DNA from: Lonicera japonica
Taxonomy: Eukaryota; Streptophyta; Magnoliopsida; Dipsacales; Caprifoliaceae
Direction of reading: 5' to 3'
NCBI GenBank assembly: GCA_021464415.1
Contig: JAKCWG010000727.1
Span: forward strand, 186,001 to 250,000
Length of the DNA: 64,000 nt
This document shows positions 35,015 to 46,729 of this stretch, one piece after another; within the stretch, counting starts at the first letter, position 1; every line of letters begins with the position of its first letter. The position numbers and the translations under genes are program-made. The notes below the pieces were generated by a model. That model ran no database searches. It saw only the letters and a list, made by a program, of their open reading frames with translations, and was not told where the DNA came from.

Positions 35015-35839
35015 AAATAATTTGAAAGATTTATGTTTCCAATATTGTGATAGTAATTGATCTTCCCTAAACTGTTATTTTATATAAACTTAATTAAGAA
35101 ATTATATTATCCTTTGGTCTTTCAAGGTTAAATACTCTTTGTATATACCATCTCACTCCATCTCCTTGTTGAATGACAAAAATTATATTATTTTACATAC
35201 TTCTATTCCAATGGCTTGCCATCTCAGTGAAAAGGCAAATATAAATTTCAGCAAAAAACACATAATATTATATTCATATTTTGATAAGGCATGATAGCAT
35301 GTTTGAAAAGGTGAATTATTAATTTATATAACCGATGGCCTAAGGAGACCTTATAAAAAAGTATTATCTTAAAAAGTTTAGTGAAAATATTAATTTAGCT
35401 CTTGGGCTCGAATCAAGCCTGGCAAAATTTATTAATTGAGCAAGATTATTATTTTATTAAATTTTTACTATAGAACAAAAATTCTATAGTGGGATTTATG
35501 TTTTGTCAATGACTTTGCTTCTCCACAACTTTTGTAACTGAAAACACAATTTTTTTTTTGTTTGTAAATTTAGTTAATAGTATTTAATGTTCAAATAGGA
35601 AATAACATATGTAGGCTTAGAATCAAGTATGCAAAAATTGCACCTTTTGTAGATCTATTATGAGTTTCTTAATAATTGTCACTTAATTAAGTTTATTGAT
35701 TAATTAAAATAGTAATGTTTGGATAATAACTAACCCTAGTTAAACTAAAGCGAGTAATGTTATCAATTTTGATTTTTATTATATATGGATATAAAAAAAT
35801 ATACATAAATTCAACAATTTACAAAAATATTTTAACAAA

Positions 35840-35871
35840 AAAACCCGTGCATTGCATGGATTCACAACTAA
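35840..35871 (+). mobile_element. Helitron-like 3' terminus (1)
   Basis: The hairpin ccgtgca-t-tgcatgg (one G/T pair) is followed ~10 bases later by CTAA and T. Plant Helitrons end in a short GC-rich stem and CTRR, inserted before T. The 5' end was not located. Confidence 0.45.
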
Positions 35872-36120
35872 TCTTCTATTACATAATAGTAAAATAGATG
35901 AAGTGAGAGTATTAAATATTACATTAAATAATGTTTATTGACCACCCCACTTGTCCAATAATTCATCCCTTCATTGGTACGGCAATCAATCCTAACTTCT
36001 TTTTTTTTTTAACTCTCATCGATCATTTCCTCTTCTCATTATCTCTTTTATTTTGTAAAATCTTTAATCTCAATAGCTTTTTTTTAGAAAAATTATTTTA
36101 TAAGTTTTCAATATAATAAA

Positions 36121-37862
36121 TCTATATTATAAAACACGATCTTTGATCAAAATTTTCTTCAAAAAATATAAGAATATAATAGTTAAAAAAATACATCTAT
36201 ATTATATAACACCATCTTTGACCAAATTTTTTTTCAAAAAGTATAAGAATCTAATTGTTAAAAATACACATGTTATGGTGCGCATTACTTCTACAGTCTT
36301 GGATGAGTTTTATACACACATCAAGATGTCACATCAAAGTTAAAACACTCACACTAACAATATACATACAATAAACTCTCACACACCAATAATTTTGTCT
36401 ATATTAAAAATACCATAACTTAAAATAAGAAATTCAAAATTTAGTAAAAAATTAATATTTAAAATCTACTAATGTAGATCAATTAAACAAGATCCCTCAT
36501 GATGATAGAATTATGTAGAAAAAAAAATAAGAAAAATTATTGAGTAACATTTAAGGACGTAATTTATGTGTTCGTACATTATTGGTCATCTCAGTCTATC
36601 GTTTTTAGGAGTTTTTGCAATATATCAGTCCAATATTTGGATTATTTTCAAATTATACTGACAGAAGTTGTTTGATTATTTTCAAATCCGGCCTTGAGTT
36701 TAATTTGTTAAAAAAATAATTTACCGAAATCAAAATAGGATCAAAAAATATGATTAAAAGATTCTTTAAAAAACTTAAAACAAGATAGTTAAATCCCGTC
36801 TATTTTTAGTTTTTCTAGCATTAAGATGTATTGAACATACTTTTCGTTTGTTCAAAATGTGTCGATGTAGATTGTCACACGTTAAACTTTTTTGTTCTGT
36901 TATCAGATCATATTTATTTCATCGTGCCTTCCGGCCCGGGTATATCCTAATATCATGTGTGCATTGCACGGTTTACATGCCTGTTATAATAGTAATAGGT
37001 AGGAAGTGCATTAAATTGAGTGTCCTCATTTAATTTAATGCTTCGACACTCATTTTTTCTCTACAATTTTTGTAATTATTTAATAACAATTGTAGTTGAA
37101 TGCATGTCTCTTCCTCGTCTTTTAAGTTCGCCATCATTAACTAACAATTAAGGGTGGGGAAATTTTATGGTCTTTCTCTCCATTCCATTTATTTTAATCT
37201 TAACAATTAAATAATTTGTTTAATTTGTTGTGAATATCTATGTATTCTGCAATGTTAGGTTGGTGAAGTTCCTCTATCTTAGTTTTCCATATACTCTTTT
37301 GTTGTTTGTTGTATGTATAGATTTTAATTTGGGACATCTCAGAAAGGAGAATAAAATCCGAATGTTATTTTATTCTTGATTTCTTATGTCTTCTCAAGCA
37401 ACTACTTACTAGAATATTAGATAATATATAATTTCCTGAATTTTATTATTGTTGTTCAACGTTTGATTGTCCTGAAGTTTTAGTTGAACAGTTGTTTATG
37501 TACCAATTGACGAAACGACAGAGACCTATTGATGTATACAGGTTCATTGAAAACTATTAGAAGATGCTTTTCAGTTTTTAATTAAATATTAATTGGATTA
37601 CATATTCAGGCATACCTTCTAAATACTTAGTTGTTGTTTTTCATAAGCTTGCTAATGCAATACTGAAAAAAAAACCTTTTATTCAAAATTTGTACATGTG
37701 GTGTGATTTGTAGAACCAAAATCATAGTGTGTTAGGCATAAAATGTACAATTAATTACATAATTCCAAATTCATATATTTTAATTTTTTTTAATAAAAAT
37801 ATTATAGTAAATTAGGCATAAAATTACACAACCACCGCGCATCACGCAGGTTGAAAACTAGT
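36121..37862 (+). mobile_element. Candidate non-autonomous Helitron
   Basis: Starts TCTATATTATAAAACACG after an A and ends with the imperfect stem accgcg/cgcaggt then AACTAG before T (A|TC...CTAG|T). The first 75 bases are repeated in tandem (36121 and 36196, both tctatattat...tctttga.caaa). It encodes no Rep/helicase. The interior is AT-rich and gene-free. Confidence 0.5.
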
Positions 37863-38379
37863 CTACTAGTGTTTCAAAGGCAAACCCAAGGTCATTCATG
37901 GGATTTTATTAGATTGAATTGGATTCACTTTTTCAAAGATTGAAATTATTTTATGGGTTTAGATATTTGGGTTCTTAGTAAGCAAATATCAAAATGCATT
38001 TATATGTATAGGTTCACTAAAATTATAAACATGTAATGCATTACTTCAATATTTATATCATATAAAACTATTAGCACATCACATTGAATGCTTGACTAAT
38101 TCTTGTTAGTGAATTTGAGCCTATCGCTGAGTACAATAATTTTGTACTTGCCGGGAATCAAACTCGAGATGTCCCTTAATCATTTATATGGCCCAACAAA
38201 TACCCAGTAATAAATAAATTACTTGACCACCTCTTGTGCTTTTCTTTTTTTTATCGAATATAATTACTAGAAAAATATAGCGAAATATATTCAACTCCAG
38301 GTTTCCCTTTGCATGTCATCATCATTTAGGCTTTAGAGCACATTAATATGATATAGGTAATTTACATTTTTACAAATAC

Positions 38380-38407
38380 AAGTGGGTGCACGAGTAGCAT
38401 GCACTAG
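38380..38407 (+). mobile_element. Helitron-like 3' terminus (2)
   Basis: gtgca...catgcac stem directly followed by CTAG and T. A few bases on (38433-38453) is the palindrome atttctcttatatataaaag, which resembles a plant Helitron 5' end. Confidence 0.4.
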
Positions 38408-38453
38408 TATAAAAATACAACTGGTCATTTCTCTTATATATAAAAGAGAAATA

Positions 38454-40052
38454 TTGATTTATTTTAAAATACAATAGACCACACACAAGGAGGCAAGGCC
38501 CAGCTTTACTTGTAGCAATTCGTTAGAACGAAAGCATTTGCTTGCACATGCACTCTATGAACTGCAAATGAGTTCATTTGGAGATTCTTCATCAACACCT
38601 ACAAAAATAAGATAACAGATATAACAAAATTAGAGTGTTTTATCGAAATTAAGAGTGTCGAAAGTTTACGACTATCCATACTCGATCTCATTTCATAGAT
38701 CTCGAATCGAATTAAGTTGGTAACGGGATTGCGGTAGTTATTTATATTTTACCAGTTGACCCTTTTTTTCTTCGATCTATTTTGTGCCACGCTTATTCAT
38801 AGGGTGATTTTGTTTCCATCCACCAAATCTTTTAGTTAATCCGCACTGTTAAGTTAATCCATATTACCTATTAAGTTAATCCGCTAGCGTGGATAAACTG
38901 ACAAAAAAATATTATAAATATTATTTTAAATAATAATTTAATACTAAAATATCCACTTAATTAATAAGTTCAACCACTTTATAAATTTAGATACTAATGT
39001 TAACCAAGTGAATCTTAATTTATTTTGAAATAAAATAACACAACCAAAAATTAACCAAACCTTTCTCACCCACACCATTCTTCTTCCCCAAACCCCCACC
39101 ACGCCCATCCTCTAGCCTCCTTCTTCGCCACCGTCTCATCCATCTCCACTGCGTCATCCTTCATCAGTCGCCCTAGACCACGTACTGTCTTTGTCTTCTT
39201 CATTTGGTATGTCTTATCACAAACCCTAAAACTTTCTTTTCATAGAATCTATGGCATATGTATAATACTGCGACATACAAGATAAATTGGAACTACAAGG
39301 GCTACAGTTTAATTGCCAATGCATGGATTTGGGTTGAGTATTTGATATTCGAGTATTTGAACCTATAGATTTGGGTTTAATGTTTCCCAAAACGGGGTGA
39401 TTTGAACAATTTCGTGGGTATGTTTAAGATTACCCATGTCCAAATAAGCTGTATAAATCACAATAAAACATTACTGGTTTGTGGTCTCATGGTGTTTGCA
39501 GCTATATACGTACATGTGTGTATATATATACATACATAATAAACATATATTCTCCATTGTTTCTTTGATATATAAATAGGTTGCTTTCTCTGATATATAA
39601 TAGGTTGCGATTGTTGGTTAAATCAAGTAATGAACTATGGAATCTTGTTTGTTATTCCACATAATAGAGACAGCCAAAGTCATTCTTAGGTGGAGTCAAT
39701 GGTATTATTATAGAAAAGGTAGGCAATGAATCAATTAAATAATTTTCACCTAATAAGAAAAAATCACCCGTTTAGATCCAAAACACGATATAACATGAAC
39801 ACAACTCGAATCATCGTATTGACAGGCTTACATCTATGTCATACTAAAATTCTAAAATACCTGTGTATATATATATATGTGGGAGTACTGGCGCAAGTGA
39901 ATATTTTTCTAGTGAAGTTTTTTAATTTGAGTTTAGAGTTTTTCTTTGAATTTTTTAGTTCAAAAATGTATTTAATTACTGAAATTAAGTGCAGTAAGAG
40001 GAGTTTAAAAAAATTTATGGTAATTTTTCATACAAACGCGCGCACACACACA
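38454..40052. other. Gene-free stretch
   Basis: No recognisable gene. 39060-39190 is unusually C-rich for the region and could be an old exon or leader, but its Pro/Ser reading has no recognisable family. The rest is AT-rich, with (TA)n at 40054-40078. Confidence 0.5.
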
Positions 40053-40078
40053 GATATATATATATATATATATATATA

Positions 40079-41532
40079 CAGTTTGTTTCTCATACGCACA
40101 GATGCGTACACATCTGTGCCATTTCCGCTGGATTTACACCGGGCCCCACAAGTAATTAACTATGATTGGTTTTGAGTTAAAATTAAAAGAAACAAAAGAA
40201 AAAATAGAGCTTTCTTTTTTGGTCTCTCTCTACAACCTGAGTGCACAAAAGCAACGGAGCTCTCTTTCTCTCTCTACCGATTTTCAAGCCTACAATTCCA
40301 CTGATTTGGAGCTTTTCTGGTTCACTGATTTGGCTTTCTCTCTCCACCGATTTGGAGCTCTCTCTCCACCGATTCCGAAATTTGGCAAACAGGAGTCTTC
40401 CCTAAAAATGGGTTTGTGTCTAATTTCTCTGTGCCGAAATTTGGCAAATTTGTATCAACTGATGTTGTTTCTTTTCTTTCTCCTTAGTGCTCAAAATCGG
40501 CTTTTAAGAGATGTATAATCAAGCAAAACTGAAATTAGACACAAACCTATTTTTAATTGACTTTTTTGCCAAATTTCAGAAAATGGGTGCAAATTTGTAT
40601 CAACTGATATTGTTTATTTTCTTTCTCTTTAGTGCACAAAATCGGCACTTAAGAGATGTATAATCAAGCCAAACTGAAATTAGACACAAACCCATTTTCA
40701 ATCGGCTTTTTTTGCCAAATTTCGGAAAATGGGTGCAAATTTGTATCAACTGATATTGTTTCTTTTCTTTCTTTTTAGTGCACAAAATCGGCATTTAAGA
40801 GATGTATAATCAAGCAAAACTGAAATTAGACACAAACCCATTTTCAATCGACTTTTCTGCCAAATTTCGGAAAATAGGTGCAAATTTGTATCAACTGATA
40901 TTGTTTGTTTTCTTTCTCTTTAGTGCACAAATCGGCATTTAAGAGATGTATAATGAAGCAAAACTGAAATTAGACACAAACCCATTTTCAATCGACTTTT
41001 CTGCCAAATTTCGGAAAATGGGTTTGAAACATTATTGATATTATTTCTTCTCTTTCTCTTTAGTGCACAAAATCGACATTTAAAAGATGTATAATCAAGC
41101 AAAACTGAAATTATACGCAAACCCAATTTCAATTTCAATCAAACCCATTCATTATGGGAAACTTACAAATCTAATGGAGAAAGGTTAAAAATTGGTAGAG
41201 AGAGAAAGCTCTAAATCAGTGGAGAGAGAAGCTCCAAATCGGTGGAGACAAAGCTTGAAAATAGGTAGAGAGAGAGCCAAACCGGTGGAACCAGAAAAGA
41301 TCCAAATCGGTGGAATTGTAGGTTTGAAAATCGGTAGAGAGAGAGAGAGAGAGCTCCGTTGCTTTTGTACTCAGGCTGTAGAGAGAGACCAAAAAACAAA
41401 GCTCTTTTTTTCCTTTTGTTTCTTTTAATTTCAACTCAAAACTAACCATAGTTAATTGCTTGTGGGGCCCGGTGTAAATCCATCGGAAATGGCACAGATG
41501 CGTACGCATCTGTGCGTATGAGAAACAAACTG
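40079..41532. mobile_element. Foldback DNA transposon with ~300-bp terminal inverted repeats and internal 145-bp tandem array
   Basis: Left end CAGTTTGTTTCTCATACGC and right end its exact reverse complement, both bordered by (TA)n. Inverted similarity continues for about 300 bases (40079-40375 against 41205-41532), including the gggccc/accggg junction, the CT-rich block and the ccgatttggagct phrases. Starting 17 bases from each end is a 24-bp palindrome (40096-40119 with one mismatch; 41492-41515 perfect, centred on GTAC). Between the arms are five tandem units of ~145 bases (aagagatgtataat at 40506, 40651, 40797, 40941; variant at 41082). No transposase is encoded. Family is unassigned; TA-flanking and CAGT ends would allow Tc1/mariner-like or Mutator-like origin. 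Confidence 0.88.
40390..41110. repeat. Five-copy ~145-bp tandem repeat inside the foldback element
   Basis: Each unit contains aagagatgtataatcaagc, gaaattagacacaaaccca, gccaaatttcggaaaatggg, tgtatcaactgatattg and tttagtgcacaaaatcg. Spacing between successive units is 145, 146, 144 and 141. Open frames across it are repeats of the unit and not a gene. Confidence 0.92.
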
Positions 41533-41549
41533 TATATATATATATATAT

Positions 41550-42939
41550 ATTTAAGGTTTTAGTAAATTTTCAGTTGGATCAAGGATAAAGCTGCTATTA
41601 CCAGTATAGTTGGGAGCTTTTTTTTTTTTTTTCGTTTAGAACTTTTCTTTTGATGCAGACTATAATAAAATAAAATTAAAAATTATATCCATGGGTTGGT
41701 TAAGGGTTATATGAATGATGTGATGTTTCTTGCTTTTTCTCACTGACTTTTGTTGCCATCTAATTTTAAGCAGGTCATATTCATAAATAAATAAATAAAT
41801 AAATGTATCGTTTTTATGGTTAAAAAAAGTTTGTAACTCGATCATTTTATACTAACATCATTGCGTTGACAAAGAAACCTCTATTAAGGATTAGACAATT
41901 TTAAAAGTGGTAATTCTACGAGGGAGTTGTCTAAATCTAAGCTCTTAAGGGGTGTGTTTAATTTAAATTTTAAAAGATTATGAATGATTTTTTATATGGT
42001 GATTTTGTTAAATTTTTGAAATGGGTATTTTCCCCTAGAAAAATACCCTAGTCTATGGGCAATACATGGAACTACAATTATCCACTTTGATCTTGAAAAT
42101 ATATATATATACACACACACACAAATAAACATGCTTAAAGAAGAAATTAGATACAGAAAGAGCATACACAATATTCTAACCAAAGAAAAAAAGTAACATT
42201 AGTGTATCTAAAGGCACATAACCAAAAATGGAAATTCAAGCTCCCTATGTAATCCCCGCCCGCAAAACAATAAGAAAGTAACAGAAAAAAGGACTTGAAA
42301 GAGATATTATTGTTTATGGTTTAGAATATAAAATATACTTTTGCAACTATTGCAATAGAATTGAAAGCTAAACTACACTAAGAAACCGATAAGTTTAATG
42401 TTCCTCTTGTTTTTCTTATGGATTTACTTGGAGGATGAAATTTTGAATTTTTTTGCCTAGATTGCTTGTTTTTGCTTAAAGCTTTGTGATGGATTGATTT
42501 GATGTGGTTAAGTTGGAATGCATTTTCTTTTATGTGATTTTTATCTGTTTAAAGTATTTAATGCATTAAGGTATTATGTTCCCCACATATCAAGTGTTGC
42601 TCCTATATAATGCACTTAAGTTCTTGAGGTACCTGCAGTGCCCATCATGTTGCATTAATGGCAGCAAAAATCCTACTATTTCTATAATCGATACTTCCAT
42701 TGGAGACCTCTATGACATTAATAAAATTTTATCAGTGGTATCTACCGCTTTAGTACCAAACTTTTATCAACTTTCTTGATCCATCCATTCTCATATTCAA
42801 CTCAAGGTATTGTTGCCCATTTCAATCATTCTTCTGCCATTACAATCAATGATGACTCTTCATTGGTAGGAAACAACAAATGTGGTGTTTGTGAAAATGC
42901 CATAAAGAAATCTCCCATAACTAAGTGTCTAAGCCTTTG
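41550..42939. other. Gene-free stretch
   Basis: AT-rich, with small (AAAT)n and (AC)n runs (41778-41803, 42110-42122). A ~65-codon open frame at 42576 (GDLYDINKILSVVSTALVPN) is not assignable. It might be an old copia fragment but I see no diagnostic motif. Confidence 0.5.
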
Positions 42940-43083
42940 TTTGACAGCAATATGAAATATATAGAAAAAATAATTGATTTATGTAAAAAGTTGAAAAATA
43001 AGTTTAAGCTTGTGGTGAGATTATCTCCATCCCATGCTCATATTTACGAGTATACTCACCCCCCAAAGAAAAGTTAATCTTAC
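42940..43083. mobile_element. MITE of the TTTGATAACAATATGAAA family, cut by an LTR
   Basis: tttgacagcaatatgaaatat, then gttgaaaaataagttt and tctccatcccatgctcat, as in the full copy at 50525-50759. It stops where the LTR begins at 43084, so the LTR landed in it or a deletion joined them. Confidence 0.65.
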
Positions 43084-43311
43084 TGTGAACACCCCAATCC
43101 ACGACTCTCGTGTGAACCTAATTTTCATACAAAACAAGCATTCCGCATCAAGTCTTGAGTCGTCATGCATATACGAGACCGTTAGGAAAAATCCTGACTT
43201 TCAAGCGCATCAAGAATTTACCACAACCAATGTCGCCACTTCGCTTACTAAGACGGGGATCGACCTGCCCGGTCAGGTCGTGGGGTATGGGGCAACGCCC
43301 CGTTACCTCTT

Positions 43312-43415
43312 AGCCGCACAGTTGGCTTTGAGCCGCACGCCTGAGACACGTGCCCTAGCCGCACACCTTAGCCGCAGCCCTCCCAACCGCACGGCTGGCT
43401 CCTAGCTGCGCGGCT
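43312..43415. repeat. AGCCGCA short-motif array in the LTR promoter
   Basis: Perfect AGCCGCA at 43312, 43331, 43357 and 43370, with looser copies (aaccgcac, ggctggc, agctgcg) to about 43415. It is about 30-140 bases upstream of the TATA box. The core resembles the plant GCC-box (AGCCGCC), but with A as the seventh base. Confidence 0.75.
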
Positions 43416-43446
43416 ACCCAGGCCATTTTTCTGCATTTTTTTTCTC

Positions 43447-43454
43447 TATAAATA
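43447..43454 (+). promoter_or_regulatory. TATA box of the plus-strand LTR
   Basis: CTCTATAAATAGGACCC, an excellent plant TATA context, about 365 bases into the LTR. Expected transcription start is about 30 bases downstream. Confidence 0.7.
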
Positions 43455-44153
43455 GGACCCTTGGGGTCTCATTTTAGGAATCAACATTCAAGTAAGTTTT
43501 AGAGAGAGAAAACTTTGTCTAGATCATTAGGAAGAGAGTTTTTAGAGAGAGCAAGTTCTAGAGAGAGAAAGTTCTAAAGAGAGAAAAAAGCAAGCAAGCA
43601 GTCTTTATTCTTCAAGCGCATCAGGTTTGTCTTTCTACCACTCTTCTGATTTCAATTACTGCACATGTTTTAATATATAAACTTAGATAACTTGCAAAGA
43701 AGTTCGCTGCTTTCAAAATCAATCCTTTTTAAGTTTTACGAGAAAACTAAAATCCGTTTTGACATGTTTTCAAAACAAACTAAAATACAAAAAAAGTTTC
43801 CAAACAAGTGGAACTACGAGACTATGATTTCATTCTATGAATGAATATGTAGGCGCTCGCAAAGCTTGAGTCTAATTTCATAACTAATGTTTTAAACTGA
43901 CCTTATCCAAAAGGACTATTTGAAACATAATTCAAACTACTTACAAGATATTTAAAATAGGAATTAGATGCATGATCCATTAAGAGACCGAAATGGCGAA
44001 TTGGGTGCCTAACACCTTCCCAATTTGTAACGCAGTTCCCGAACCCTAGCAAAGTAAGTTTTTAATCAATCTCTGGTTTCAAACATATGAAAGATAGTTC
44101 ATTATCGAATTGTCTTTTATACAATCTTTTGTTTGTTTTCTTGTAAAACAAAC

Positions 44154-44165
44154 TGGCGACTCTGA
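44154..44165 (+). promoter_or_regulatory. Primer-binding site (TGGCGACTCTGA)
   Basis: It begins with TGG three bases after the LTR end and is conserved with 6690 and (reversed) 32532. It is the expected place for tRNA priming. The tRNA identity (Arg in Ogre-type elements) is known for the family and not verified here. Confidence 0.65.
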
Positions 44166-45577
44166 AAATGCCTCAAACAAAGAAAAAATAGAGAAACCCC
44201 GAGAAAGACGGGTCGGAGATCCGGATTCTCACAATGACGACTCTGCTAGGGATTGATGAGAACTAAGTTCTAATATAATAGATCATATATTTAATTCATG
44301 TTATTCATTCTATGTAGGTCTTGTAAACCTTAATCCTAGGATAACATAGAAGCGATCTAGGGGGATACCCTAATACCTTTATTTACTAATAATGTGAGGA
44401 AATTTTTTTTCACAATTAAAATTATGTAAAATACCATAACAAAACCTAAAGCATTGATCAATAATGAACCTCCAGATTGTTATTTAGCACGCAGTAACGT
44501 CTTATCATGCATTTTCACGTGTGTGAATTTACCCTATCAACCTTGGGACCAGAGTCGTTATTAGGCCGCGGACTTACGGGTCTGCACTAGCGAAAAGCGC
44601 CTGGGACCACTCTCTTTGGCCAAGTACCTACCGAGATATATCGAGTGACGAGAACACTAACGTACCCGTGACGTATATCAAAAGGTCCTTACACGTACCT
44701 GCACTCTTGAGGTATATCGTAAGACCTGCCAAATAAGAGGGAACCTTAAACCTTACCCTATTCAACCACGCTTGCATGTAGGAGAGTCAGCTTAGAACAC
44801 AAAGGTTTTATGCATTGTTTTAATGGTTGTCAGTTGTGAGAATCTAGTGAGCAAAGGCCCTGTTAATCATACTGTCGTGGTTTTGGCAGATACGGCCGAA
44901 GGCTACCCAACCTTTGTCGTAAAAATTCACGGAGACTGATAATCTTCGTAATTTTCCTATCGCTGGTTCTATGAACAAAGCAACTCATGAGGAGAGAACT
45001 TCACGTGTTTTAAAAAGAATTTCATCTAAAAAGTATTTTCAAAATGATTTTTAAATTCACAGGTCAAGGGAACCCGGGGAATACATGTTCCTACCTTACC
45101 TCTATACGGGGCTCTCAAGTTGTCACTGTATGGTCTGCTTTCGATCTCACCTAAAGAAAAATATTTTTGTATGGTTAAAAGTCTATTCGATCGATGTATT
45201 TCTCGGAATCTGGCAAGTATTAAAAGTTTATATTTTTTTTTGTTTCTGGGAAATATTCTATAGGCATCGGGATTTGTCCTTTTCTCCTTCGAAAGACTTA
45301 TATTCGATCTGACTTCCATTTGGGCTGAAAGCGATAGCACTGGTAGATTGGTTCGACCGGATACACCAGCTGATATGGAACACCACAGCCACAAACTTCG
45401 AATAGGGTCACCAAAAACTCTTTCACTGTAGTGGATCTGCCGCCAGGTCCTTCTTACCAAAATCAAGGGGTGTCTCAGTAGAATATCATCCAGGGAATGT
45501 CACCGGGGCATACTTCTGTGGATCCAACAAACACTGTATTAGGGTCCGATAATATAACCATACCTACCCCAAAATAG
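44166..45577 (+). repeat. Retroelement leader between primer site and gag (copy 1)
   Basis: Closely matches 62375-63276: gggaccactct, tatatcaaaaggtccttaca, attcaaccacgcttgcat, tctatacggggctctcaagt, ggatctgccgcc.ggtcctt. No intact frame remains in this copy. The SHLKK and CSGSAARSFLPK readings shared with copy 2 suggest that a protein once preceded gag. Confidence 0.7.
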
Positions 45578-46669
45578 ATGTGCCGAATGCTCGGGAACAT
45601 TAGCAAGAGCCTAGCATTGCTATTAGATGATCGACGAACCACCAAGGCTCAGCTGGATGAGATAGACAGAGGTCAACGTGTTATGAATGAGCCAACAAAA
45701 GAGACACCGCCCGCACCACCTATGCCGCCATCTATTCATTGTCAACCAGTTGTAAATAATCCAATAAAAGAGGCCTCGTTTGTACCACCCACGCCATTAT
45801 CTATTCACTTCGATATTCCAACTCCTATTGAACCACATACTCCACATAGGCGAGCTGATCCAATCGAGAATTGGCTACACCAAGAAGTCCAACCCAAAAT
45901 AGCCCAACACGCTCAACAATGGCAACCACCACATCATCCTTATCGTGATCCATACTACGACCCTATTCCGCGACCGGTGAGTGTGCAAGGTGATGTCGTT
46001 CTTCCACAAGAGGTAATTCTGAAAGGGAATAAGGCTTTAGACAAACTCAAAGAACAATTGACGACCTTAACCCAGAAGGTAGTCGAGGGATTAAATGATC
46101 TGACACAACTCTAGAGCTATAATTTATACCCAGAAGCTCATTATCCGGTTGGGTTTAAGATGCCCACAATAGAAAAGTTTACAGGGACAGCACCACCCGA
46201 GTTGCACTTAAGGTCCTATGTACGGGCAATGAAGATCTACGATATAGGAGAGGCTGAGTTAGCTAACTCTTTTCATTTAACTCTAGCCGGTTTAGCCCAA
46301 AGTTAGTTCCTTGGATTAAAGAAACATCGAGTGCAGTCATGGACCAATATTGTGAACGAGTTTATCGCCCAATACAAGACAAACAAAGAATTAAAGATTA
46401 CTCGCAAACATCTTGAAATGGAAAAACAAAAGGATGATGAAACTTTGAGTGAATTTGTCACAAGCTGGAGGGCACTCGCTGCACAGATGGTGGAACGAAT
46501 GGATGAAGAGGAGCAATTAGGAATGATCGTTAAGAATCTAAAAGCAGAAATTCGGAATAAGATGGGTCACCAATTCTTTTACCGCTTCAAAGCCTCTTCT
46601 CACTCCTCGATGGTTAAAATTGGGCATGAAGTTAAGCCTATGACCAAAAAGCAAATTTGTGTGCTATGA
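45578..46669 (+). pseudogene. Ty3/gypsy gag (capsid) remnant
   Basis: One frame with two in-frame TAG stops (46112-46114, 46304-46306). The N-terminal part reads MLGNISKSLALLLDDRRTTK, then a Pro-rich linker and a coiled-coil-like NKALDKLKEQLTTLTQKV. The C-terminal part has the retrotransposon-gag core: MPTIEKFTGTAPPELHLRSY, MKIYDIGEAELANSFHLTLAG, WTNIVNEFIAQYKTNKEL and ETLSEFVTSWRALAAQM. It ends with TGA at 46667. The zinc knuckle, protease and pol are missing, so the element is cut here. Confidence 0.85.
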
Positions 46670-46729
46670 ATAGTGGTAGTTGACTACATAGGTTTTAATG
46701 TAATCGACTACAGGCACCTGGGCGAGATT

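Larger units (their letters stand above)
43084..44150 (+). repeat. Tat/Ogre-like Ty3/gypsy 5' LTR
   Basis: Starts TGTGAACACCCCAATCC and ends GTAAAACA (TG...CA, 1067 bp). It contains the shared GC-rich module (43195-43305), a short-motif array, a TATA box and near 43985 gagaccgaaatggcgaattg. The internal region follows directly, with primer site, leader and gag. The partner 3' LTR is not recognised in the window. Confidence 0.75.

Noticed and set aside
34108..35480. A larger MITE whose ends would be acagtaaaacctctataaat and a T-rich partner near 35470
   Set aside because: The left end resembles a known plant MITE start, but the right end does not pair convincingly, and the segment is interrupted by the LINE tail.
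40162..41509. Several open frames in the foldback element
   Set aside because: They read the inverted arms and the 145-bp units repeatedly in both strands. None resembles a transposase.
45026..45466. 146-codon minus-strand open frame in the gypsy leader
   Set aside because: Antisense to conserved leader DNA; not conserved in the copy at 62370.
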